47,721 nucleotides of DNA, taken from assembly GCF_003992115.1 (NCBI RefSeq), contig NZ_RQUX01000017.1, positions 1 to 47,721 on the forward strand. Reading direction: 5' to 3'. Below the pieces are notes generated by a model. The model was not told the DNA's origin, made no database searches, and saw only the letters and a list, made by a program, of their open reading frames with translations. Shown here in pieces: positions 8,635 to 18,388 of this stretch (its first letter is position 1; each line of letters begins with the position of its first letter). The DNA comes from Veillonella ratti. Its GTDB lineage: Bacteria; Bacillota; Negativicutes; Veillonellales; Veillonellaceae. Both the position numbers and the translations under genes were made by a program.

Positions 8635-10386
8635 TTATTTATTTAAAATCGCTTTTACGTCCTTAACGATTAATTCAGGGGACAAGTGGTAACGAGCTAC
8701 CAATTCATCCATAGGAACACGGTCGTTTACTTCTTTTTTCATACCGATGTTCAATACTTTCATATCAGCTAAACCGTAGAAACGGGATACTTTTTCACCG
8801 AAACCGCCATCCAATACGCCGTCTTCCAAAGTAACTACGAGGCTGTGGTCTGCTTTTAAGCTTTCCAAAGTGTCAGCATCTACTTCAGAGGATAAACGAG
8901 GATTTACAACTGTAGCATCAATGCCTAATTCGGCTTTTAACACATCTTTAGTTCGTAAAGCAAGGTCATAGAATGCGCCTAAGCCCAAGAGAGCTACCGT
9001 ATTACCTTTAACCGTTACCTGATTACTCAAATCACCGTTAAATGCGCTGCCTGCTTCATAAGTCTGAACTTTACCGCCCGGTACGCGAATCATTACAGGG
9101 AAATCAGTCTGTTCCAAAGACCAGTCAAGCATAGCCAATAATTCTTCTTTTGTGGCCGGTGATAATACACGAAGGTTTGGAATGGTGCTCATCATCGCCA
9201 AGTCGAAAGCGCTGGAGTGCGTTGCATCCATTGGCGAAATACCACCACCCAATGGGAAGGATAAAATAGTAACGGCATTGTTATTCAACGCCATATCCTG
9301 AGTCAATTGGTCATAGGTACGTTGTAAGAAGGTAGCCGCATCAAGGATTACCGGTTTACCGCCGTTTTTAGCAATGCCGGCCGCCATAGCCACCATATGT
9401 TCTTCCGCAATGCCTACATCAATGAATTGTTTACCCGCTTCGGCACGACGCTGTGGATTAAAACCGGGAATGCCCGGTACACCGGCCGTTAAACCGACTA
9501 CGGTAGGATCTTGTTTCATTTTTTCAAGCAAATGGGTCGCAATGATGTCATCGAAGTGTTCTTCTTTCATGTATGCATCCACATCAAAATGTTTGCCCAT
9601 AATGTAGTGATACGATTCTTTATCCGCTTCTGCTTCCGGTAAACCTTTACCTTTAACGGTTACCATGTGAATTACGATTGGATGATCGATATCTTTAACC
9701 GCTTTGAAGGTTTCAATCAAGGATTCCAAATCATGACCGTCTTCTACGAATACATAGTCAAAACCCATAGTTTTGAAGAAGTTGTTTTCAGCTTTGCCTT
9801 TGCTGTCACGCAAAGCTTTGAAGTGAGCGTAAAAACCGCCTTCGTTCGGAGCGATGGACATATCGTTATCATTGAACAATACGATAAAGTTGCTGCCCAA
9901 TGTAGCACTTACATTAAGACCTTCCAAGGCTTCGCCGCCGGACATGGAACCATCACCGATGATGGCGATTACATTGCCGTCTTCCCCTTTAAGGTCACGC
10001 GCTTTAGCCATACCGGACGCAAGACTTACAGACGTTGAAGTATGACCTACGGTAAAGAAGTCATGTTCACTTTCATTCGGATTGGTATAACCGGAATATT
10101 TGCTGTAAGACGCCGGGTCGGTAAAACCTTCTTTACGACCGGTCAACATTTTATGAATGTAGGATTGATGGGATACGTCAAATACAAATTTATCTTTTGG
10201 GGAATCAAACACGTAATGAAGGGCCAAGGTTGCTTCCACAAAACCAAGGTTCGGAGCCATATGGCCACCGGTCTCGGTTACGCGATTAATTAATACTTCG
10301 CGAATTTCCTGAGCCAATATTTTTAATTCTTCAATACTCATACCTTTAATATCTTTAGGACTGTTTACTTTATTTAATAAGTTCAT
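8635..10386 (-). CDS. dxs: 1-deoxy-D-xylulose-5-phosphate synthase family protein (short form)
   Basis: Thiamine-diphosphate enzyme family condensing pyruvate and glyceraldehyde-3-phosphate to DXP, the first step of the MEP isoprenoid pathway. I place the start at the ATG at 10386 (MNLLNKVNSPKD), behind GAAAGGAAG; the frame extends 24 codons upstream without a ribosome site. The 583-residue protein has GGHMAPNLG (family His), DVSHQ, GHTSTSVS, the ThDP motif GDGSMSGGEALEGLN, NDNDMSIAPNEGG, and in the second domain GIAEEHMVAMAAG with the catalytic Glu, LQRTYDQL and MDATHSSAFDL. It is shorter than the ~620-residue E. coli enzyme and has DVSHQ where that has DVGHQ, so it may be the shorter DXS-like paralogue known in some Firmicutes. 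A MerR-type promoter and a hairpin lie upstream. Confidence 0.88.
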   Translation of the reverse strand: MNLLNKVNSPKDIKGMSIEELKILAQEIREVLINRVTETGGHMAPNLGFVEATLALHYVFDSPKDKFVFDVSHQSYIHKMLTGRKEGFTDPASYSKYSGYTNPNESEHDFFTVGHTSTSVSLASGMAKARDLKGEDGNVIAIIGDGSMSGGEALEGLNVSATLGSNFIVLFNDNDMSIAPNEGGFYAHFKALRDSKGKAENNFFKTMGFDYVFVEDGHDLESLIETFKAVKDIDHPIVIHMVTVKGKGLPEAEADKESYHYIMGKHFDVDAYMKEEHFDDIIATHLLEKMKQDPTVVGLTAGVPGIPGFNPQRRAEAGKQFIDVGIAEEHMVAMAAGIAKNGGKPVILDAATFLQRTYDQLTQDMALNNNAVTILSFPLGGGISPMDATHSSAFDLAMMSTIPNLRVLSPATKEELLAMLDWSLEQTDFPVMIRVPGGKVQTYEAGSAFNGDLSNQVTVKGNTVALLGLGAFYDLALRTKDVLKAELGIDATVVNPRLSSEVDADTLESLKADHSLVVTLEDGVLDGGFGEKVSRFYGLADMKVLNIGMKKEVNDRVPMDELVARYHLSPELIVKDVKAILNK

Positions 10387-10504
10387 ACTATCTTCCTTTC
10401 TAAACACCATATATATAATCCGTATATCATACATTGTCATCCAACTTAGGATTTGCAAAACTATTATGAATACAACTTACTAACGATTTGTTTCAAACAA
10501 AAAA

Positions 10505-10563
10505 AGTTCTGTAATCTTCACTGTGACTCACATTTCGTAGTCATCAGCGGTGATTACAGAACT
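10505..10563 (-). terminator. Long hairpin with T-run between the lysine-type permease and dxs
   Basis: On the minus strand AGTTCTGTAATC (10563-10552) pairs exactly with GATTACAGAACT (10516-10505), an inner TGACT/AGTCA helix closes the loop, and seven T follow. It looks like the terminator of the permease gene. However, it lies immediately downstream of a MerR-type promoter, so it may instead be an attenuator or the end of a short RNA. Confidence 0.85.
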
Positions 10564-10564
10564 C

Positions 10565-10595
10565 ATTATAGAACTTGAAGTCGACTTCAAGTCAA
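10565..10595 (-). promoter_or_regulatory. MerR-family-type promoter (19-bp spacer with dyad operator)
   Basis: On the minus strand TTGACT (10595-10590) and TATAAT (10570-10565) are separated by 19 bases instead of 17. A 20-bp perfect palindrome, ACTTGAAGTC and its complement (10573-10592), fills the spacer. A long spacer carrying a dyad is the hallmark of promoters twisted open by MerR-family activators (MerR, CueR, SoxR, BmrR). No merR gene lies in the window. The predicted start, near 10558, is within the downstream hairpin's 5' arm, some 170 bases before dxs. The rest of the 10387-10738 gap shows nothing else clear. Confidence 0.8.
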
Positions 10596-10738
10596 GCATT
10601 AAATTTAAATTTTTCTATTTAATTTAAAATTTCCGTTCAACGAATGATGCATATATCCCTTAGAAACCGCTCTAATATCAGTATTTATGACCAAATCGCC
10701 GGTTTTAAAAATTTTTTAGAAAATAGGAACTTACCGGA

Positions 10739-12190
10739 TTATTTTTCGTAATCCCGATCCAAATTAACTTCTTTTAACGGAATAACATGAGTTTTATATT
10801 TACTCTTATACGCCGCATATACCAACAAGAATACCGGAATACCGATATAGGCTACGCTGGCACCGTACCAGTCAATCGTTTCACCGGTAAACGCTGTATA
10901 GTTCTGACCGGCAATGATGATAAGACATAAAACGGTAGCAAAAATAGGACCAAATGGATAAAACAAGGCTTTAAACGGTATGGCATCCAAACTTTTGCCC
11001 TGTGCATGGAATGCACGACGGAAACGATAATGAGCAATGGCAATCCCGAGCCATGCAATAAAACCACTCATACCACTGATATTAATTAACCAGTTGTACG
11101 CCGTACCTTCACCGATTAAGGAAGTTAAGAACGCAAATACACCGAAAGCAGCCGTAGCCAATAAAGCCGGTACCGGCACACCACGAGAATTTAACTTTGT
11201 AAATACCTTTGGTGCATCCCCTTCTTTAGCCATGGCATATAGCATACGGGTAGATGCATAAAGACCGGAGTTACCGGCAGACAATACGGCTGTTAAAATA
11301 ATAGCATTGATGAAGCTGGCCGCAAAGGCAAAACCGAAACGATCGAGTACCAAGGTAAATGGGCTGATAGCGACATTTTCAACACTGGAATTCAATAAAT
11401 TCGGATCATCGTAAGGAATCAAGAAACCGATGACTACGAAAGCACCGATATAGAATAATAAAATACGCCAGAAAATGGAGTGAATCGCTTTAGGAATATT
11501 TTTTTCCGGCTCTTCCGATTCACCGGCAGCTACGCCGATTAATTCCGTACCTTGGAAGGAGAAACCCGCTACCATGAAGATGGCCATAATAGATGCAAAA
11601 CCACCTACAAACGGCGCTTCACCGCGTGTCCAGTTTTCAAAGCCCGGCGATGTACCACCAATGCCCAAAATAAGCATGGTACCTACAAATAAGAATACGA
11701 AAACAGTAATAACCTTCATACTGGAGAAGAAATATTCACTTTCGCCGAAGGAACGGGTCGATAAATAGTTCATCAAGAATAAAGCTGCCAAGAACAAGGC
11801 CGACCACACGATGGCCGGAATCTCCGGGAACCAGTATTTCATAATTAAAGCACCGGCAACAAGTTCCGCTGCCAACGTAATAGCCCAGTTAAACCAGTAA
11901 TTCCAGCCTAAAGCAAAACCAAAAGCCGGATCTACATACCGAGATGCATAGGTACCGAACGACCCCGGTACCGGTAAATAGGTAGCCATTTCACCTAAAC
12001 TGGTCATCAAGAAATATACCATAATACCGATAAAACCATAGGCTACCAAAGCGCCGCCCGGGCCGGCGGTGCTAACTACTTCACCGCCTGCTACGAAGAG
12101 GCCCGTACCAATGGAGCCGCCCAAGGCAATCATATTCATGTGGCGCGATTTCAGACTTCTTTTTAATTTAGTATTCGCTGCATCACTCAT
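10739..12190 (-). CDS. APC-family amino-acid permease, LysP-like
   Basis: Inner-membrane amino-acid:proton symporter of the amino acid-polyamine-organocation family. The 483 residues show about twelve hydrophobic helices. The first has the family glycine motif (MNMIALGGSIGTGLFVAGG), followed by GPGGALVAYGFIG, LGEMATYLPVPGSF, GFALGWNYWFNWA, FSFQGTELIGVAAGESEEPEKNIP (split here as two adjoining motifs) and LTAVLSAGNSGLYASTRMLY. Overall it resembles E. coli LysP along its whole length, so lysine is the best substrate guess, but relatives carry other cationic or aromatic amino acids. It lies 16 bases downstream of gyrB on the same strand with no terminator visible between them, so read-through from the replication gene cluster is possible. 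A strong hairpin terminator follows. Confidence 0.87.
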   Translation of the reverse strand: MSDAANTKLKRSLKSRHMNMIALGGSIGTGLFVAGGEVVSTAGPGGALVAYGFIGIMVYFLMTSLGEMATYLPVPGSFGTYASRYVDPAFGFALGWNYWFNWAITLAAELVAGALIMKYWFPEIPAIVWSALFLAALFLMNYLSTRSFGESEYFFSSMKVITVFVFLFVGTMLILGIGGTSPGFENWTRGEAPFVGGFASIMAIFMVAGFSFQGTELIGVAAGESEEPEKNIPKAIHSIFWRILLFYIGAFVVIGFLIPYDDPNLLNSSVENVAISPFTLVLDRFGFAFAASFINAIILTAVLSAGNSGLYASTRMLYAMAKEGDAPKVFTKLNSRGVPVPALLATAAFGVFAFLTSLIGEGTAYNWLINISGMSGFIAWLGIAIAHYRFRRAFHAQGKSLDAIPFKALFYPFGPIFATVLCLIIIAGQNYTAFTGETIDWYGASVAYIGIPVFLLVYAAYKSKYKTHVIPLKEVNLDRDYEK

Positions 12191-12206
12191 ACACTATCCT
12201 CCCACC

Positions 12207-14120
<1,914 letters not shown>

Positions 14121-14193
14121 CTAATTTCAGTAATAAACCATATCTATGGGGATTTAGCTTTATAAAACAATTATCCTTAATTATACTCTATTT

Positions 14194-14463
14194 TTATCGT
14201 TTTGTGTATAAGCTTACCGGAATACCGGTAGCGGCACGCTGTAAACGGCGGCCTACGCCGGTAATAGACATACTTAAGCCATAAACCGCATCTACTGTAA
14301 CCAAGTAGCATTCAATCGGTTCATCCGGAAAAACTTGGATTACATCCTTGTTCTGCCATTGCTTATTGCGACGGCGCCGCCCTTTTAATAGCGGAATATC
14401 CTGTACCACCGCCACGATATCTTCAATAGACACGCTATACGTATCCGATAAATGAACGAACAT
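14194..14463 (-). CDS. RemB-like regulator (DUF370/YaaB family)
   Basis: Small protein of the extracellular-matrix-regulator RemB/YaaB family, which in Bacillus sits between recF and gyrB exactly as here. The best start is the ATG at 14463, giving MFVHLSDTYSVSIEDIVAVV, which aligns with the MYIHLG beginning of family members. The frame extends five codons upstream to a GTG at 14478. Of the 89 residues, the N-terminal half (VSIEDIVAVVQD) is the conserved part; a basic stretch (LKGRRRRNKQWQNK) is inserted mid-protein. In Bacillus subtilis the related RemA is a DNA-binding regulator of matrix genes; the role of RemB is poorly known, so function here is inferred only from family. Confidence 0.72.
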   Translation of the reverse strand: MFVHLSDTYSVSIEDIVAVVQDIPLLKGRRRRNKQWQNKDVIQVFPDEPIECYLVTVDAVYGLSMSITGVGRRLQRAATGIPVSLYTKR

Positions 14464-14490
14464 ACATCTTACCATCACTTTCTCTATATT

Positions 14491-15636
14491 TCAATTGCTT
14501 TGAGGTTTACGAGACTTTACAGCCTCCTTGTATTGAGCCCGCATTTTTAAAACCGAATTGCGTACAAATTCCGGTTTTAGCTGTTCTGCTTTTTTGTGCG
14601 TAATCAGCATTAACAGCATATATATATCATAATTCTCGTTGGATTCTTCCTTGACGACTCGATTTCTGAAAAAATACACGCATTCACGATGAGCCAACTG
14701 ATAATCAGTCATAGTGCACTGCGGTACATGTTGACGCATTTCATCATATACGGCAAAAGGTTCTTGCATCAATCTATCTTTAATGCAATTAATATGCTGA
14801 CGATATAAAAAAGCCTCATGTTCCTGCGCTTTTATAGTACAGGAGGAGCAAAGAATTTCATCAGGACCGATAAGGTTTTCACAGCATTCACAATTATGAT
14901 AACCATGTTCCTTTAGGTAGACCGTCTTCTTATACTGTTTTATCTGCACATCTTTCAACTGCCGACGCAATTCTTCGCTTTTTATATTCGCCACCGATGA
15001 GTCTATTTGAGCCATCACATCAATGGGAATGGGAATCGCTTTAAAATTAATGAGCACTCGCTCATAGGAATCAGTGTGTTTTGCTTTGCCCATATAGGCC
15101 GATGCATCGCCCTTAGTTAATCCTTGACTATTAGACGATGTTACCGACACTGCATCAACCGGCTGAATCGCTTTCAAATAGCTTTGCCGATACATGGTGC
15201 ATTGTAACTCCGTAATAAGCTCCGATCCGTAAAAATCATTAATCTTCTTCAATAATTGACGTTTCATCATCTGAAGTTGCTGCAAACAGGGTGATGTCAT
15301 GGCCGCCACTTTAATAATAGGCGGCTTAATTTCAAGCACTTTAGTCTGTTTGCCCAGCACTGTCCCCACAACTTTAGGCCAATGATGATACAGGCGCATG
15401 ACGGCGAATTGTTTGAATACGTTGAAGGATTTATATTTACTGTTCAAATGCGTATCATATTGCCGCACATAGGCATCCGGCTTATAGCCGATGGGTCCGG
15501 CCGGCCGATTGGAGGCTAACAGCCCTTCAATATAGCGGACTGTTGTATCATCCCCGGCAGCATCTTCCGTCTTAACCTCGGAGACTGCCGGTTGTATGCC
15601 GTTTTTCGACTCAAACGTTTCGCTCATCATGATCAC
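14491..15636 (-). CDS. DciA-like DUF721 protein with zinc-ribbon
   Basis: DUF721/DciA is the widespread helicase-loader family that helps DnaB at initiation in bacteria without DnaC/DnaI. Residues about 65-140 carry the DUF721 pattern (RLYHHWPKVVG, LEIKPPIIKVAAMTSPCLQQL, MMKRQLLKKIND). A long middle region follows, then a probable zinc-ribbon near 246-269 with cysteines in CECC and CSSC pairs, and a helical C-terminus. At 381 residues it is far longer than minimal DciA (about 100-160). The frame's first codon is a GTG overlapping the recF stop (GTGA), but ATG codons 3 and 4 are better spaced from AAAGGCGG. Placement next to recF-dnaN-dnaA supports a replication role; loader activity itself is inferred. 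Confidence 0.75.
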   Translation of the reverse strand: MIMMSETFESKNGIQPAVSEVKTEDAAGDDTTVRYIEGLLASNRPAGPIGYKPDAYVRQYDTHLNSKYKSFNVFKQFAVMRLYHHWPKVVGTVLGKQTKVLEIKPPIIKVAAMTSPCLQQLQMMKRQLLKKINDFYGSELITELQCTMYRQSYLKAIQPVDAVSVTSSNSQGLTKGDASAYMGKAKHTDSYERVLINFKAIPIPIDVMAQIDSSVANIKSEELRRQLKDVQIKQYKKTVYLKEHGYHNCECCENLIGPDEILCSSCTIKAQEHEAFLYRQHINCIKDRLMQEPFAVYDEMRQHVPQCTMTDYQLAHRECVYFFRNRVVKEESNENYDIYMLLMLITHKKAEQLKPEFVRNSVLKMRAQYKEAVKSRKPQSN

Positions 15637-16709
15637 CGCCTTTCACAATTAATGAGTTCCACATCACTCAATTGTTTCACATCTTCCAAATCGGTCGTAG
15701 TTATAAATGTTTGGATTTTTTTATGGATAAAATTCAACAGATTTTGCCGTCGCTCCTTGTCCAATTCACTGAGCACATCATCCAATAACAATATAGGATA
15801 CTCGCCCACTTCCGATTTGATATATTCCAATTCGCTTAATTTAAGCGATAAAATAGCCGTTCGTTGCTGACCTTGCGAGCCAAATCGTTTCAAATCCATA
15901 GGACCGGAAAAGAAGCCTAAATCATCACGATGAGGACCAAAAGAGGTACTCATACGATGCCGATCCACCGGTAAATTAGCCTGCAATTGCTCATAAAACG
16001 CTTGCGGTTCGGTTAAAAATCCATTTGAAATTTGATGTTGCTCATAGGTAAGCTTTAAGTTTTCTTTACCCCCTGTGAGTTTGCGATTCATCAAATCCAG
16101 CAAAAGATTAATTTTACGCAAACTGTCGAGTCGTTTTTTTATAATAAAGGAACCCGTCTCCGCCAACTGTGTATCCCACTCGGCTAAAGAAATATCTCGC
16201 TTGCCGTAAGAATCTTTTAACACTTTATTGCGTTGCTGCAAAATCTTATTATACAAGCGCAGTTGCTGATAATATAAAGCACTGGTCTGAGATATTTCAA
16301 TATCTAAAAAGCGGCGCCTTAAAGAGGGACTGCCTTTTATGAGCTGTAAATCTTCAGGACTGAAAAGAACAGTATTCAAGGTGCCTACTAATTCTTTTTG
16401 TAAAATACGGTTACCGTTGAGACGAATATCTTTCTTTTCCTTGCCACTGAGCTTCAAATTGATTTTGTGTTTCGTATCGCGCTTCGTAAATTCCACAATA
16501 ATCCCCGCTTCGGTAGCACCAAATTGCAGTAAATCCTGTGTATCATTGGTACGAAAACTGCGGCCGATAGTGCTGACATACAAGGCTTCTAAGAGATTAC
16601 TCTTGCCTACACCATTGGGTCCGTGAAGCACGATGATATGGGGCGGAAAGGTCCAATTGGCATGCTCGTAATTTCTGAAATTAACGAGTTCCAAGGAGTG
16701 AATATTCAC
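15633..16709 (-). CDS. recF: DNA replication/repair protein RecF
   Basis: SMC-like ATPase acting with RecO and RecR to load RecA on gapped DNA. The 358 residues show Walker A HGPNGVGKSNLLEALY near 30-45, a signature region FGSQGQQRTAILSLKLSELE near 280, and Walker B PILLLDDVLSELDKERR near 305. Length is normal. The start overlaps the upstream S4-protein gene by 4 bases and its stop overlaps the downstream DUF721 gene by 4 bases, so three genes are tightly coupled. Confidence 0.97.
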   Translation of the reverse strand: MNIHSLELVNFRNYEHANWTFPPHIIVLHGPNGVGKSNLLEALYVSTIGRSFRTNDTQDLLQFGATEAGIIVEFTKRDTKHKINLKLSGKEKKDIRLNGNRILQKELVGTLNTVLFSPEDLQLIKGSPSLRRRFLDIEISQTSALYYQQLRLYNKILQQRNKVLKDSYGKRDISLAEWDTQLAETGSFIIKKRLDSLRKINLLLDLMNRKLTGGKENLKLTYEQHQISNGFLTEPQAFYEQLQANLPVDRHRMSTSFGPHRDDLGFFSGPMDLKRFGSQGQQRTAILSLKLSELEYIKSEVGEYPILLLDDVLSELDKERRQNLLNFIHKKIQTFITTTDLEDVKQLSDVELINCERR

Positions 16710-16948
16710 TCGCCGGCCTCCTCTTTAACAACGACTAAGGTACCGATACCTTGAATTTCAACTAAGTCATCAGGGTATATTTTCTTACGTTTTTCATGGC
16801 AAACTTCGCCATTTACTTTGATTTTTTCATCATCAAGCAAAAATTTAATTTGACCGCCCGTACCAATAATTTGTTCCAATTTTAATAATTGATCCAATTT
16901 AATGTAAGGCGTATAAATTTCTACTTGAATTGCTTCTTTGTTACTCAT
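16706..16948 (-). CDS. S4-domain RNA-binding protein, YaaA family
   Basis: An 80-residue S4-like RNA-binding protein found between dnaN and recF in many Firmicutes (YaaA/RlbA). The S4 pattern is clear: YIKLDQLLKLEQIIGTGG, then IKVNGEVCHEKRKKIYPDDLVEI. Its function is not well established; by family it probably binds structured RNA, perhaps the ribosome. It lies 76 bases after dnaN and overlaps recF by 4 bases (ATGA). GAGGCAA before the ATG serves as ribosome site. Confidence 0.92.
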   Translation of the reverse strand: MSNKEAIQVEIYTPYIKLDQLLKLEQIIGTGGQIKFLLDDEKIKVNGEVCHEKRKKIYPDDLVEIQGIGTLVVVKEEAGE

Positions 16949-17024
16949 AATTGCCTCCTCACAAAACGTGATGTTAACTCTGCAACTATATATTATTAAT
17001 ATAAGCTTATAGCTCAGTATATTC

Positions 17025-18134
17025 TTAGTTCGTGCGAACCGGCGTTACTACATAGGTATAATTTGGATTATCATCCTGGCGGATAACAACGGGACCGTTC
17101 TGTTTTAAGTATAAATGAATTCTGTCGCCGTTGCTGTGACGTAAAATATCGCCAATATAACGACCGTTAAAGGAAATAGTAAACGGCGTACCTTTGAATT
17201 CGCAAAGTACTTCTTCTTTAGCCATGCCGATTTCAGCATTTTGCGTAGATAAAGTAACTTCTTTTTCATCCCAATCATAGCGAATAACATTGTAGCTCGC
17301 ATCCTTAGCCAATAAGGAAACACGATCTACGGCACCGGCAAAATCACGGCTGTTTAAAATCGCACTGGAATCGAATTGCGATGGGATTACTTTTTCATAA
17401 TCAGGATACTGGCCTTCAATTAAACGAGAGAATAAGTAAATCGTATCAAATAAGAATACTACATTCGTACGATTCCAAATGATGCGAACTACGGTTGGCT
17501 GATCTGTTGGTAATAAACGGGATACTTCTGCTAACGTTTTAGTTGGAATCAAAATACGCATAGCCGCCGGCATAGGTGCCTCTAAGTTGATTTTCTTAAC
17601 GGCCATACGGTGAGTATCTGTAGCTACCATAGTTAAATTGGTGCTTTCACCTTCCAATAAAGCACCGGTAAAAATCGGACGATCATCATCATTGGCAGCT
17701 GCGTAGTTAGTTAAATCAATCATTTGTTTAAATTGTTCGCCGTCTACATCAATGTGATTTTCATCGTGAATCTGTTCAACTAAGTTGAAATCATCCGGAT
17801 CCATGGTAATAAGATTGAATTGAGAACTTTCAGAACTTAATAATAATTGTTTAGTTTCTGCATTAGATTCTAAAGTAATGGTATCGGTTGGTGTTTTACG
17901 AACCCATTCTTGGAAATAACGCGTACTGAGAACGATAGTACCTTCTTCGATAATATTGGCATCAATAGTAATGCGGATACCGATTTCATAGTCATTGGCC
18001 TGCATTTCTACTTTACCGTTTTTAGTTGTTATATATATAGCACCGGGTAAATTAGAACTTGTTTTGTTCTGACTAACCTTGGCTAAGGCATTAATCGCTT
18101 TTTGTAACGTATCTTTTGCAAATTGGATTTTCAT
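17025..18134 (-). CDS. dnaN: DNA polymerase III beta subunit (sliding clamp)
   Basis: Ring-shaped clamp tethering the replicative polymerase and other partners to DNA. The 369 residues match the usual ~370 and show three repeated clamp domains: an N-terminal domain starting MKIQFAKDTLQKAINALAKV, a middle domain with RPIFTGALLEG and VATDTHRMAVKK, and a C-terminal domain ending in NPNYTYVVTPVRTN, the family C-terminal consensus. The ATG follows GGAGACAGG. The gene is downstream of dnaA, separated by 254 bases that hold one of the two DnaA-box clusters. Confidence 0.98.
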   Translation of the reverse strand: MKIQFAKDTLQKAINALAKVSQNKTSSNLPGAIYITTKNGKVEMQANDYEIGIRITIDANIIEEGTIVLSTRYFQEWVRKTPTDTITLESNAETKQLLLSSESSQFNLITMDPDDFNLVEQIHDENHIDVDGEQFKQMIDLTNYAAANDDDRPIFTGALLEGESTNLTMVATDTHRMAVKKINLEAPMPAAMRILIPTKTLAEVSRLLPTDQPTVVRIIWNRTNVVFLFDTIYLFSRLIEGQYPDYEKVIPSQFDSSAILNSRDFAGAVDRVSLLAKDASYNVIRYDWDEKEVTLSTQNAEIGMAKEEVLCEFKGTPFTISFNGRYIGDILRHSNGDRIHLYLKQNGPVVIRQDDNPNYTYVVTPVRTN

Positions 18135-18202
18135 GGCCTGTCTCCTTTACTATTACGGATATGATTAAGTTTTTAATTATTAGTAGTCTTAGTAGTAGGG
18201 GC

Positions 18203-18377
18203 GGTGTATAAGTGGATAAGCTGTTTAAAGTGGCATTTTCAATAGGTTTTCCACATGGGTATAAGTTTGTGAATAGACGGAAAAAGTTATCCACTTATGA
18301 ACTTTTATAGTCGTTTTTGTCAATAACTTGGAAGTTAATCACTAACTATACACAACTTATTCACAGAGTTATCCACA
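18203..18377. other. oriC sub-region between dnaA and dnaN: DnaA boxes
   Basis: An exact TTATCCACA lies at 18369-18377 and TTATTCACA at 18357-18365. Near matches are at 18203-18211, 18211-18219, 18268-18276 (these three on the minus strand), 18247-18255, 18287-18295 and 18346-18354. This is the dnaA-dnaN part of the bipartite origin, as in Bacillus. It also forms the leader of dnaN, so DnaA could repress or pace dnaN expression. Confidence 0.85.
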
Positions 18378-18388
18378 ACCGTTACTCT

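Noticed and set aside
10387-10458. Longer N-terminus of the Dxs-family protein
   Set aside because: No ribosome site and no family similarity; the ATG at 10386 follows GAAAGGAAG.
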